In this document: one piece after another, positions 19,346 to 28,718 of the stretch
How the letters are laid out: the number at the start of each line of letters is the position of its first letter
How positions within the stretch are numbered: the first letter of the stretch is position 1
NCBI GenBank assembly: GCA_022013085.1
Contig: JAKLQX010000034.1
Location: forward strand, 1-38,976
Direction of reading: 5' to 3'
Source of the DNA: Candidatus Omnitrophota bacterium
GTDB lineage: Bacteria; Omnitrophota; Gorgyraeia; Gygaellales; Profunditerraquicolaceae
DNA length: 38,976 nt
The notes under the pieces: model-generated
What the model saw: the letters and a program-made list of their open reading frames with translations, nothing else
Databases searched by the model: none
Told to the model about the DNA's origin: nothing
Translations under genes and position numbers: made by a program

Positions 19346-20143
19346 TTAATTTGATGTTTTCATGAGATCCGCAAACTCTTCAAGAGAAAGATCCTCCGGT
19401 CGCACATTCTTATCAATGCCTTTTTGGATAAAGAATGCATCGAGTTTTTCTTGGGGCACGAAACCTTCTAAACTATTCCTTAATGTTTTTCTTCTTTGGT
19501 TAAAAGCTTTACGAATTAGTTTAAAAAACGCATCTTCATCCTTAACTAAAACCCGTGGCTTTAGCCTCTTTCTTAAAGCCAAAAAGCAGGAATCCACCCT
19601 AGGTGCTGGGAAAAATGAGTTTCTCTTAATTTCAAAAATAATTTTAGGTTCTAAGTAATACTGCACAAAACAACTGAACGATCCATAATCTTTTGATCCC
19701 GGTGAAGCGGCTACCCTTTTGGCAAACTCTTTTTGCACAGTAATAAAAATTTCATCAATATAGTCGCGGTAGCCAATAAGACGCTGGATAATCGGGCTAG
19801 ATATATTGTATGGTATATTACCGATTACCTTTATTTTTTTCTTTATCTTATTATCAAGTAAAAACTTCTCAATATCAAATTTTAATATGTCCGCCTTGAT
19901 AACCTGACTATTTGTAAAACTAACCAACTGCTTATCTAGGATTGGATATAAACGATTATCGATCTCTAAAGCATAAACTTTTGCTGCTTCGCGCGCAAGC
20001 TCAACTGTTAAATCGCCTCTTCCTGCACCAATTTCTAAAATAATATCCTCAACCTTTAAATTGCAAGCGCGGATTATTTTTTTTTGGATATTTTTATCAA
20101 TAAGAAAATTTTGGCCTAGGCTTTTATTTGGTTTTGCGTACAT
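19346..20143 (-). CDS. rsmA: 16S rRNA (adenine1518/1519-N6)-dimethyltransferase
   Basis: KSLGQNFLIDKNIQKKI...ILEIGAGRGDLT...VIGNIPYNISSPI; KsgA/RsmA family. Confidence 0.95.
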   Translation of the reverse strand: MYAKPNKSLGQNFLIDKNIQKKIIRACNLKVEDIILEIGAGRGDLTVELAREAAKVYALEIDNRLYPILDKQLVSFTNSQVIKADILKFDIEKFLLDNKIKKKIKVIGNIPYNISSPIIQRLIGYRDYIDEIFITVQKEFAKRVAASPGSKDYGSFSCFVQYYLEPKIIFEIKRNSFFPAPRVDSCFLALRKRLKPRVLVKDEDAFFKLIRKAFNQRRKTLRNSLEGFVPQEKLDAFFIQKGIDKNVRPEDLSLEEFADLMKTSN

Positions 20144-21177
20144 TTTACGGCAAGCTTTATTGCTGCAATAAGTGAGTTTGCATTGGCTAATCGAGGATTA
20201 CCTGCAATATTAAAGGCAGTGCCATGTAAAGGCGAAGTACGCACAAAAGGCAAGCCTAGAGTAAGATTCACACCGCGATCAAAACCTGTCAACTTTAAGG
20301 GAATAAGTGCCTGATCATGGTATAAAGCAATCACGCAATCAAATTTCCCTTTGGCTGCTTCGGCAATAGCTACATCAGCAGAAAGCGGGCCAGTAATAGT
20401 CGCAGTTTTAATTTTTCTTCTTAAGCGCTTAATTGCCGGGATGATTATCTTTTTCTCCTCTACCCCGATTAACCCATTATCAGAAGCATGGGGATTGACT
20501 GCGCATACAACTAATTTTGGTTTTTTAATGGAAAACAAATACTTTAACCCTTTAATTGTATTTAAAATATTACTTTCCAGATTATTTTGCGTAAGTTTAC
20601 TACAAACATCCTTAAGCGGAATATGCCTGGTTACTAAACTAAATTTAAAATGGTCATTTATAAGCATCATCACCAAATCATTGCATCCAAAACGATTAGC
20701 TAAGTACTCAGTATGCCCGGAAAATTTTGCTCCGGCTAAATTAATCGCCTCTTTTGAAATAGGCCCAGTAACCAAACAATCAATCTTCTTCTCTTTGAGC
20801 AACTCTAACGCCATATCAAGATAATCCAGAGAAGCTTTACCAGTAGCTGCGCTTAATTTACCAAATACAAAATTTTTTGATTTAAGATTAATTAAATCAA
20901 CTAATAATCCCTGTTCTGATGTAATAGATTTAACCCCCCTACGCAGAGAACTGCTTCGGGGGATTTCGCTAAACGGAAAGTTTTGGGGCTCAATCTTTAA
21001 CAGTTTAGCTGCTTTAGCTAAAACAAGCCTATCGCCAATAATTGTAAAATTAAATTTGTTTTTTAGCTGCTTAACTGCTTTTAAAACAATAGCTGGCCCA
21101 ATACCTGCAGGATCCCCTATGGTAAGCCCGACTCTAACTAGCGATGATTTTAATGTAAGATTGTTTTTTAAGTTCAT
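20116..21177 (-). CDS. pdxA: 4-hydroxythreonine-4-phosphate dehydrogenase
   Basis: GLTIGDPAGIGPAIVLKA, VTGPISKEAINLAG...FSGHTEYLA, ALYHDQALIPLK. Confidence 0.95.
   Translation of the reverse strand: MNLKNNLTLKSSLVRVGLTIGDPAGIGPAIVLKAVKQLKNKFNFTIIGDRLVLAKAAKLLKIEPQNFPFSEIPRSSSLRRGVKSITSEQGLLVDLINLKSKNFVFGKLSAATGKASLDYLDMALELLKEKKIDCLVTGPISKEAINLAGAKFSGHTEYLANRFGCNDLVMMLINDHFKFSLVTRHIPLKDVCSKLTQNNLESNILNTIKGLKYLFSIKKPKLVVCAVNPHASDNGLIGVEEKKIIIPAIKRLRRKIKTATITGPLSADVAIAEAAKGKFDCVIALYHDQALIPLKLTGFDRGVNLTLGLPFVRTSPLHGTAFNIAGNPRLANANSLIAAIKLAVKCTQNQIKA
20932..20965. repeat. Palindrome inside the pdxA coding sequence
   Basis: Minus strand AATCCCCC-GAA-GCAG-TTCT-CTGC-GTA-GGGGGGTT; encodes IPRSSSLRRGV. 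Confidence 0.7.
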
Positions 21178-22066
21178 CTAAATACTTGGCTAACCTTTCT
21201 TGCAATCTCTTCTCAAATAAATACGCCTGAATCTTTTCCTGGGACTGGGATAGATTTAACTGCTGACTGCCTAAAATATTCTCTAATTTAAATACATAGA
21301 ACTGCCCGTCAATCTTTACTGGATTACTAACCTCCCCTAACTCAAGCTTAAATACGGTTTGCTCTATCTCTTTACGTAAATTTTCACCCTGCCAAGCAGA
21401 TAATTTATCAACGGTAAAAGGATATTTCGAAGCCAAATCTTCCAATTTATCTCCTCGACGCAAATTATAACTAACCGCGCTAGCCACGGAGTCATCCTGA
21501 ATGACAATAACCGTAAGCTGCCGCTCTTCAGGTTTTAAAAACTGCTGTTTATTCTCATTAAAAAAAGAAGTGATCTCATCCGGACGAATAATTATTTTAA
21601 CGCGCACCTTCTCTTCAACAACGGCATACATAAGCATCTGCTCGCGAATTTTATTCTCTAAATCTACCTGTGCCAAGCCTTGCTTAGCTAAATCATTTTC
21701 AAACTCCGCCTCTGTGCCATAGCGCTTCTTAATATCATTAATTTTTGCCTGAATCCTAGCACTCTCAATAACTATCTTTTCATTTCTAGCCTGCTGAAGC
21801 ATGAGGCGATCTTCAATCAAGCGCTGTAATAAATCCTGCTTCATTGCACTAACTTTCTCTTCTAATTCTTTGCCTTTAAATTCCCGAGCAAACTGCACAC
21901 GTATAAAACTTGAGAAATCATTCAGGTCTTTTTGCGTGATGACGTCATTATTCACTACTGCTACTACTTTGTCTTCAGCAAAAAGGCAGTAGCTAGGGAT
22001 CAACACACAAAATAAGATAAAAAAATGTAACCCTAAAAATAACTTAAAACTAACTTTCCTCTTCAT
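21134..22066 (-). CDS. SurA/PpiC-type periplasmic peptidyl-prolyl isomerase
   Basis: Signal peptide MKRKVSFKLFLGLHFFILFCVLIPSYCLFA, VAVVNNDVITQKDL (SurA_N), rotamase-like tail FKLELGEVSNPVKIDGQFYVFKL. Start set at 22066. Confidence 0.85.
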   Translation of the reverse strand: MKRKVSFKLFLGLHFFILFCVLIPSYCLFAEDKVVAVVNNDVITQKDLNDFSSFIRVQFAREFKGKELEEKVSAMKQDLLQRLIEDRLMLQQARNEKIVIESARIQAKINDIKKRYGTEAEFENDLAKQGLAQVDLENKIREQMLMYAVVEEKVRVKIIIRPDEITSFFNENKQQFLKPEERQLTVIVIQDDSVASAVSYNLRRGDKLEDLASKYPFTVDKLSAWQGENLRKEIEQTVFKLELGEVSNPVKIDGQFYVFKLENILGSQQLNLSQSQEKIQAYLFEKRLQERLAKYLDELKKQSYIKIIAS

Positions 22067-23957
22067 TAAACACACCTGCTTTCTTAAAATTAACAATTGC
22101 TTCCTTAAGCAACCTACAGTAAAGATCAAAACCTACAGCGGCAATGAAACCATGCTGTTGCTGGCCCAGAAGATTCCCGGCGCCACGAATCTCAAGATCT
22201 TCCATAGCAATATTAAATCCTGCTCCCAAATCACTATTGCTCTCTATCGCCTGCAACCTTTTCTTAGCAACCGCTTCCAACGGAGCATTATGAGGAATCA
22301 TAAAATAAGCGTAAGCCGAACGGTTAAACCTGCCCACCCGGCCGCGTAGCTGATGCAGGTCTGACAAACCAAACATATGCGCGTTATTCACAATGATGGT
22401 ATTGGCATTGGGAATATCGATTCCAGATTCAATAATCATTGTGGAAACTAAAACATCAATATCCCCGTTTATAAAATCCGACATTACCTTTTCTAATAGC
22501 TTAGCGTTCATCTGGCCATGCGCAATAGCAATACGTACATTAGCCCCCAAGCCTTGTGTAACCTTCTGCTTAACTTTTTCCAGGCCAAGAATACGATTAT
22601 GCAAAAAAAACACTTGGCCAGAACGCGCCAGCTCCCGCGAAATTGCCTGAAAGACTAAATCAGCGTCATATTCTACCACAACCGTCTTAATAGGCAATCT
22701 ATTTTGCGGCGGCGTATTGATTACAGAAAAATCTTTTGCCCCCATTAAGCTCATATATAAAGTACGCGGAATTGGCGTAGCAGTCAAAACAAGTATATCT
22801 GTAGAAAGTTTAAGCTTCTTTAATTTTTCTTTAGCCTTAACTCCAAAACGCTGTTCCTCATCAACAATAACCAGGCCCAAATCCTTAAAACTTACATCTT
22901 CAGAGAGAAGCCTGTGTGTGCCTATAACAATATCTACATTACCAGTTTTTAAGTTTTTAATAATCTGGCCTTGCTCGACTTGAGTTTTAAAACGGGAAAG
23001 CATCTGCACATTAACCGGAAAATTCTTTAAACGCATAGTAAAATTCTTATAGTGTTGTTCAGCTAAAATAGTCGTGGGCACTAAGTAGGCCACCTGCTTG
23101 CTATCCATCACCGCCTTAAAAGCAGCACGCATAGCTACTTCAGTCTTGCCGTATCCAACATCACCACAAAGCAAGCGGTCCATAGGTTTAGCTGATTGCA
23201 TATCGGTTTTAACTTCCCGCATTGCTTTAGCCTGATCAGGAGTTTCTTGGTAGGGGAATGTCTTTTCAAAATCTAACTGCCAATCCGTATCGCAAGAAAA
23301 CTTAAAACCTGAGCTTGCCAAACGCATTGCTTGCAAACTCAATAACTCCCAAGCTAACTTCTGGATACCTTTACGTGCACGCTGCTTAATCCTCTGCCAC
23401 TCCTTATTTCCTAGACGGTAAAGTTTAGGCCTACGCGCGCAAAATGCGATATACTTTTGCACCAAGTGCATCGCCTCAACCGGAACATAAAGTTTTTCAT
23501 TTCGATCGTATTCAATTACTATATGATCTTTAAGATGATCCTGAAATTTAACTTTTTGAATGCCTAAAAATTTACCGATACCATGCTGATTATGCACCAC
23601 AAAATCACCAACACTTAAATCTACAAAATTTTTTATCGGAAACTCTTCGCTAAATACCGATCTTTTAATACTAGTTGGCTTCTTAAGCGGCAAAATAATA
23701 ACAATATTATGCTGCCAAAGCGCCTCGCCGTTATCAGGATTAAATGTCTTAAGAGTTAACACTGTTTGATTATCTAATTCAATACGAATGGGCAACTCAA
23801 AAGACACCGGAAAGATGTCAATAATCATTCCGCGACGCGCGAAATCACCCTCCCCTAAAACCTCATCTTGCCTCTTATAACCAAAATCAACCAGGTTTTT
23901 AGATAATACCTCTAAATCAATATCTTGTTGGGAATATAGTTTGAGGGATTTAAACAT
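22050..23957 (-). CDS. mfd: Compact transcription-repair coupling factor (Mfd)-like translocase
   Basis: RID-like SVGDFVVHNQHGIGKFLGI, helicase motifs LLCGDVGYGKTEVAMRAAF, VIVDEEQRFGVKAKEKLK, LTATPIPRTLYMSLMGAKD, STMIIESGIDIPNANT, QLRGRVGR, GAGNLLGQQQHG. Start set at MFKSLKLYSQQD; lacks much of a canonical Mfd. Confidence 0.9.
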   Translation of the reverse strand: MFKSLKLYSQQDIDLEVLSKNLVDFGYKRQDEVLGEGDFARRGMIIDIFPVSFELPIRIELDNQTVLTLKTFNPDNGEALWQHNIVIILPLKKPTSIKRSVFSEEFPIKNFVDLSVGDFVVHNQHGIGKFLGIQKVKFQDHLKDHIVIEYDRNEKLYVPVEAMHLVQKYIAFCARRPKLYRLGNKEWQRIKQRARKGIQKLAWELLSLQAMRLASSGFKFSCDTDWQLDFEKTFPYQETPDQAKAMREVKTDMQSAKPMDRLLCGDVGYGKTEVAMRAAFKAVMDSKQVAYLVPTTILAEQHYKNFTMRLKNFPVNVQMLSRFKTQVEQGQIIKNLKTGNVDIVIGTHRLLSEDVSFKDLGLVIVDEEQRFGVKAKEKLKKLKLSTDILVLTATPIPRTLYMSLMGAKDFSVINTPPQNRLPIKTVVVEYDADLVFQAISRELARSGQVFFLHNRILGLEKVKQKVTQGLGANVRIAIAHGQMNAKLLEKVMSDFINGDIDVLVSTMIIESGIDIPNANTIIVNNAHMFGLSDLHQLRGRVGRFNRSAYAYFMIPHNAPLEAVAKKRLQAIESNSDLGAGFNIAMEDLEIRGAGNLLGQQQHGFIAAVGFDLYCRLLKEAIVNFKKAGVFNEEES

Positions 23958-23978
23958 AATTTTTAAAAAAGAGGGAAA

Positions 23979-24045
23979 AATAGGGGACGTCCTGTTAAGG
24001 GACACCCTATTTTATAGGGTGTCCCTTTTTAGGACGTCCCCTATT
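23979..24045. repeat. 67-bp nested palindrome between secDF and mfd (REP-like)
   Basis: AATAGGGGACGTCCT-gtt-AAGGGACACCCTAT-ttt-ATAGGGTGTCCCTT-ttt-AGGACGTCCCCTATT. Confidence 0.85.
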
Positions 24046-24047
24046 TT

Positions 24048-26249
24048 CTACTTGGAACCCTTGCGGCTCCAAGCAAGCACTAAAGGTGAAGCAATAAAAA
24101 TTGTAGAATAAACTCCGGAAATAAAGCCTACAAATAAAGCAAACGCAAAATTACTCAAAACCTCTCCCCCGTAAAATAATAACGCTAATACAATTAAAAG
24201 CGTTACTCCGGAAGTAAGTAAAGTTCGAGCTAGTGTCTGATTTACACTTAAATTGATCAATTCCTTTAACGAGAGCTTACGATAAAGACGAGCATTTTCA
24301 CGCACACGATCATAGATAACAATAGTATCATTAATAGAATAACCCGCGATAGTTAAAAACGCAGTAACGCTCAAGAGGTCAACCTGCCGATTAGTAATAA
24401 CTAAAAAACCTAACGCCACTAATACGTCATGCAAAATAGCAATTACACCTGCGGCGGCAAAGTTTACATGTTTAAACCTAAAACTAACATAAATCAAAAT
24501 ACCTGCCAATGACCAGATTAAAGCTGCTAGAGCTTTACTCTTCAGGTGTTTTCCAGCAACAGGGCCAACTCGCTCAATTCTTAATATTTGGATATCCTCA
24601 TTCGGAAAATTTTCTTTTAGCTTATCAGTTAGTATCTGATTTTTATCCTCCGAGGTACGGATCAATATAACCTTTGGGTTATCCTTAAACTGCTGAATAG
24701 CAGAGTCTGCTAAATTTATATCTTTTAATACCTGACGCACCTTATCAACTGAAGGAGGATTCTTAAAACTATATTCCTGCAGCTGACCTCCAGCAAAATC
24801 AATGCCATATGCCGCCGGCCCTTTCTTAAAATATGAAAAAAGCCCAACAGCAATGACAATAATTGATAAAAGATAGAATATTTTTCTTTTGCTAATAAAA
24901 TTTATCCTAGTTTCACCAATAAATTTGAGCATTGGCAAGCTCTTAATCCAACCCAGGTTAAGCAAGAGCTCAAAGATTACCCGAGTGACCACAATAGCAG
25001 TAAACATACTTGCCAGTAAACCAATGGTTAAGGTAATCGCAAAACCGCGAATAGGCCCTGTGCCAAACTGAAACAATAAAAATGCCGCAATTAAAGTAGT
25101 GAGGTTAGAATCAAATATCGCGCTAAAAGCACGCGCATAACCATTGCCTATGGCTGTGCGCAGGTTCCTTCCTGCAGTGATCTCTTCTCTGATGCGTTCA
25201 TTAATCAAAACGTTAGCGTCCACTGCCATACCTAAAGATAAAGCAATGCCCGCAATACCTGGAAGAGTCAAAGTTGCTGATATTCCCGGGAATAGAACAG
25301 GCAATAAGCCCAACCCGCCAAGAATCATCAAAAGGTTTAATAACAGAGCAACATCACTCACTAACCCCGCCAGTAGATAATACCCTGCCATAAAAATAAA
25401 AACTAAAAGCCCCCCGACAAGAGCAGCTTTTACGCCTTTATTTATAGAATCCTGGCCCAATAGCGGGCCAACAGTTCTTTCCTCTTCAACATACATAGGC
25501 GCAGGTAATGCCCCAACTCTTAAAATAAGAGCTAAATCCTGCGCAGCTTGGACGTCAAACCTTCCGGTAATCACTGCTTCGCCTGAAGGAATAGCTTCTC
25601 TAATGCGTGGGGCTGATTGCACCTTACCATCTAGCACAATCGCCAAACGACTACCTACATTAGCCGCAGTTACCTCAGCAAATTTCTTAGCACCAGCAAC
25701 ATTAAACTGTAAAGCAACAATCGGCTCATTAAATTGACTCTGGTCAAAACGTACTGAGGCATTAGTTAAAGCATCGCCTACTAACACCGCCTGTTTAACA
25801 AGCAACAACGGCTCATTCTCATCAAGAGTATATTTTAGTTCAAAACCATCAGCGACATTACCTGCTATAGCATCTTTAAGTTTATTCGCATCGTTAGAAA
25901 CAATTTTAAACTCAAGCATAGCAGTTTTACCAATGAGCTCAATAGCGCGTTGTCGATCGGTAATGCCAGGCAATTGCACAACAATCTCATCAATACCTTG
26001 TTTTTGGATAGAAGTTTCCCTAACCCCAAACTCATCAATACGGTTGCGGATTATCTCTACTGCCCGATCGCAAGCATCAAGCTTTGCCTGTCCATCAAGA
26101 TGACTAGTATCAACTTTAAGCAAAAGATGCATCCCGCCTTGCAAATCAAGCCCTAGATTAATGCGTTTAGATAAAGGAAAAGTATAAAACGCGCACAACC
26201 CCACAACCCCTAAGATAAGCAGTATTTTGTAGATCAGTTTTCTTTCCAT
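24048..26249 (-). CDS. secDF: Fused protein translocase subunits SecD-SecF
   Basis: 733 aa; SecD LGLDLQGGMHLLLKVD...GMAVDANVLINERIREE, then SecF-like YGIDFAGGQLQEY...TIAGYSINDTIVIYDRVREN. Confidence 0.95.
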   Translation of the reverse strand: MERKLIYKILLILGVVGLCAFYTFPLSKRINLGLDLQGGMHLLLKVDTSHLDGQAKLDACDRAVEIIRNRIDEFGVRETSIQKQGIDEIVVQLPGITDRQRAIELIGKTAMLEFKIVSNDANKLKDAIAGNVADGFELKYTLDENEPLLLVKQAVLVGDALTNASVRFDQSQFNEPIVALQFNVAGAKKFAEVTAANVGSRLAIVLDGKVQSAPRIREAIPSGEAVITGRFDVQAAQDLALILRVGALPAPMYVEEERTVGPLLGQDSINKGVKAALVGGLLVFIFMAGYYLLAGLVSDVALLLNLLMILGGLGLLPVLFPGISATLTLPGIAGIALSLGMAVDANVLINERIREEITAGRNLRTAIGNGYARAFSAIFDSNLTTLIAAFLLFQFGTGPIRGFAITLTIGLLASMFTAIVVTRVIFELLLNLGWIKSLPMLKFIGETRINFISKRKIFYLLSIIVIAVGLFSYFKKGPAAYGIDFAGGQLQEYSFKNPPSVDKVRQVLKDINLADSAIQQFKDNPKVILIRTSEDKNQILTDKLKENFPNEDIQILRIERVGPVAGKHLKSKALAALIWSLAGILIYVSFRFKHVNFAAAGVIAILHDVLVALGFLVITNRQVDLLSVTAFLTIAGYSINDTIVIYDRVRENARLYRKLSLKELINLSVNQTLARTLLTSGVTLLIVLALLFYGGEVLSNFAFALFVGFISGVYSTIFIASPLVLAWSRKGSK

Positions 26250-26276
26250 TTATTCCTACTCCTGTTTTTAAGCGTC

Positions 26277-26564
26277 CTAAGCGTTTTGCGGCTTTTTGAT
26301 ATAAGCTACGCTGCTTTTCTCAATCTCCATCTTGACATTATCATCAATACGCAACGTTAAAGTCTTATCCTTAACATTCACTACTGTACCGTGGATACCT
26401 CCTAAAGTGACAATTTCATCATTCTTGTTTACCCCTTCAAGCATCTTCCGGTGTGCCTTTTCTTTTTGCTTTTGCGGACGAATCAGCAGAAAATAAAAAA
26501 TAATAAAGATTAAGGCTAATGGAAAAAGCTGCACTAACGGATTAGCTACAGTTTGCTGTGGCAT
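26277..26564 (-). CDS. yajC: Preprotein translocase subunit YajC
   Basis: FYFLLIRPQKQKEKAHRKMLEGVNKNDEIVTLGGIHGTVVNVKDKTLTLRI, next to secDF. Confidence 0.95.
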   Translation of the reverse strand: MPQQTVANPLVQLFPLALIFIIFYFLLIRPQKQKEKAHRKMLEGVNKNDEIVTLGGIHGTVVNVKDKTLTLRIDDNVKMEIEKSSVAYIKKPQNA

Positions 26565-26582
26565 CTTATTGCTCCTTTTATT

Positions 26583-26819
26583 TTATTTATCTTTTTTTAA
26601 TAAACTCTTCACGGTCACAGATAGCTGCGCCCCGTTTTTTACCCAATGCGCAATACGCTCTTTCTTAAGCACAGCCACTCCAGTTGTAGGCTTATAATAG
26701 CCTAACTCTTCAATCATCCGGCTGTCCCGGCCTTTGCGCTCATCAAATACCGTCACGCGAAAATGCGGTTTACCTTTGGGGTTTTTCCCGATTCTTCTTA
26801 AACGAATATGTACTGCCAT
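26583..26819 (-). CDS. rpsP: 30S ribosomal protein S16
   Basis: MAVHIRLRRIGKNPKGKPHFRVTVFDERKGRDSRMIEELGYYKPT. Confidence 0.97.
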   Translation of the reverse strand: MAVHIRLRRIGKNPKGKPHFRVTVFDERKGRDSRMIEELGYYKPTTGVAVLKKERIAHWVKNGAQLSVTVKSLLKKDK

Positions 26820-26834
26820 TAAATTGCTCCTTTC

Positions 26835-28313
26835 TTATCCCTTAATTGCTTCCATCATAGCTTTAGCTTTATTCACTGATTCCTGATATTCATTTTCCGG
26901 AACAGAGTCAGCGACAATCCCTGAGCCAGCCTGAACATAAGCAAAGCCATCCTTTAGGACTATTGTACGAATGGCAATGCAAGTATCCATATTATGCGAA
27001 AAACTAAAATAACCTATTGCGCCGGCATACAACGAGCGCCTTAAATTCTCCAGTTCGTCAATAATCTCCATGGCGCGAATCTTCGGGGCCCCGGAAACAG
27101 TACCTGCTGGAAAAGCGGATTTCAGTACATCATAGATATCAAACCTTTTTTTGTCAAGTACCGCGCTTACTTCGCTAACTAAATGCATGACATGCGAATA
27201 TTTTTCTATACGCATAAAATCATTTACTTGAACTTTCCCTAGCTTGCTTATGCGGCCTAAATCATTTCTGCCTAAATCCACTAACATCAAGTGTTCAGCT
27301 CGCTCTTTTTCATCGTTAGCCAGTTCTTTCGCAAGGCGCAGATCTTCTTGAATATCTTTACCCCTAGGACGTGTTCCAGCAATAGGGCGAGTTTGCACTA
27401 AACCATCCTCGCAACGCACAAGCATCTCTGGGCTTGAGCCCACAATAGAAAAATCCTTAAGCTTTAAAAAATACATATACGGTGACGGATTAAGCCTGCG
27501 CAAAGCGCGATAAATTTGAAAAGGATCTTTTTGCGTCTTAATTTTAAAACGCTGGGATAATACAACTTGGATAATATCCCCTTTTTTTATATACTCTTTA
27601 GCCTGCTTAACTATTTTAATAAATGCGGATTTTTTGAGATTGCTGCTTGGCAATGAACTTTCAATTTTAGCAACCAACTTACCCTGAATAGCAAAACGAT
27701 TAAAATCATTATGTACTGATTCAATCTTTTTAATTGCACATTCGTAAAGTTTCTTTTTATTCAGGCTGCTTAAAGATCTTGGCAAGATAACATTATTCAC
27801 AATCTTGATTGTATGATTAAGCCGATCAAAAATAAGCAGGAAATTAGTTAAAATTAAAAGTATATCTGGAATTTTAAGTGTATCTTTATTTTTATCAGGA
27901 ATATTCTCAACGAATCTCACTGCATCATAACCGATATACCCTACCAAGCCTCCGTAAAAACGCGGTAAGCCTGCAACTTCAACAGTACGGAAATCCCGCA
28001 TTATTTTTTTAATCTCTTCAAATGGAGTTTCGCCAGTTGTGAAACTCCGGATTTTATTATTCTTACAATCAATAATTTCAATATGCTTGCCCCTGCTTTT
28101 AAAAATTAGTTTCGGCTCAAAGCCTAAAAAAGAGTACCGGGCAATCTTTTCCTGGCCTTCCACAGATTCCAATAGAAAAGCGTAGTCCCCCTGTTGAATC
28201 TTTAAAAAGGCAGAAACCGGCGTATCCAGGTCAGCATTTATTTCTTTATAAACTGGAATTACGTTTGCCTTTTTGCTATATTTTAGAAATTCACTTAAAC
28301 TCGGTTTTATCAT
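26835..28313 (-). CDS. trpE: Anthranilate synthase component I
   Basis: RPIAGTRPRG, LVDLGRNDLGRI, FPAGTVSGAPKIRAMEII, QAGSGIVADSVPENEYQE. Confidence 0.93.
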   Translation of the reverse strand: MIKPSLSEFLKYSKKANVIPVYKEINADLDTPVSAFLKIQQGDYAFLLESVEGQEKIARYSFLGFEPKLIFKSRGKHIEIIDCKNNKIRSFTTGETPFEEIKKIMRDFRTVEVAGLPRFYGGLVGYIGYDAVRFVENIPDKNKDTLKIPDILLILTNFLLIFDRLNHTIKIVNNVILPRSLSSLNKKKLYECAIKKIESVHNDFNRFAIQGKLVAKIESSLPSSNLKKSAFIKIVKQAKEYIKKGDIIQVVLSQRFKIKTQKDPFQIYRALRRLNPSPYMYFLKLKDFSIVGSSPEMLVRCEDGLVQTRPIAGTRPRGKDIQEDLRLAKELANDEKERAEHLMLVDLGRNDLGRISKLGKVQVNDFMRIEKYSHVMHLVSEVSAVLDKKRFDIYDVLKSAFPAGTVSGAPKIRAMEIIDELENLRRSLYAGAIGYFSFSHNMDTCIAIRTIVLKDGFAYVQAGSGIVADSVPENEYQESVNKAKAMMEAIKG

Positions 28314-28645
28314 TACTTAATCTTTCTATAAAAACAACTTCTGTTGCCTGTGTGGCATGCTGGCCCTAGCTGCCGCACTTTGATTAAAAGCGCATCCATA
28401 TCACAATCATAAGCTATTGATTTTATAAATTGGAAATGCCCGCTAGTCAGCCCTTTGACCCAATATTCTTTTCTTGAACGCGACCAAAAACAACTTTTTC
28501 CTAATTTTAAACTCCTGCGCAATGATTCTTTATTCATATAAGCAACCATTAATACTTCGTTGTTCTTATAATCCTGAATAACCGCAGGTATTAATCCGTT
28601 TTTATCAAACTTTAAACTTGACAATTTAAATGTTGCTTTTTTCAT
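28313..28645 (-). CDS. hisI: Phosphoribosyl-AMP cyclohydrolase (no HisE domain)
   Basis: [25 protein letters not shown]...[18 protein letters not shown]...[27 protein letters not shown]. Confidence 0.95.
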   Translation of the reverse strand: MKKATFKLSSLKFDKNGLIPAVIQDYKNNEVLMVAYMNKESLRRSLKLGKSCFWSRSRKEYWVKGLTSGHFQFIKSIAYDCDMDALLIKVRQLGPACHTGNRSCFYRKIK

Positions 28646-28718
28646 CCCGCACCTTCCTTTTTAATTAATTCATTAAACTTTATACCTTTAATAGTTGAAT
28701 ATTTTGAAGGTGCGGGAT
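28644..28718 (-). repeat. Start-codon-sequestering inverted repeat, copy C (hisF-hisI)
   Basis: Minus strand: TGA-ATCCCGCACCTTC...(49 nt)...GAAGGTGCGGGATG; final ATG is the hisI start. Confidence 0.8.

Noticed and set aside
22050-24005. mfd truncated by a frameshift or sequencing error
   Set aside because: The flanking space is filled by secDF and the surA-like gene; no missing Mfd domains are seen in other frames, and an internal domain block is also absent. A genuine decayed copy cannot be fully excluded.
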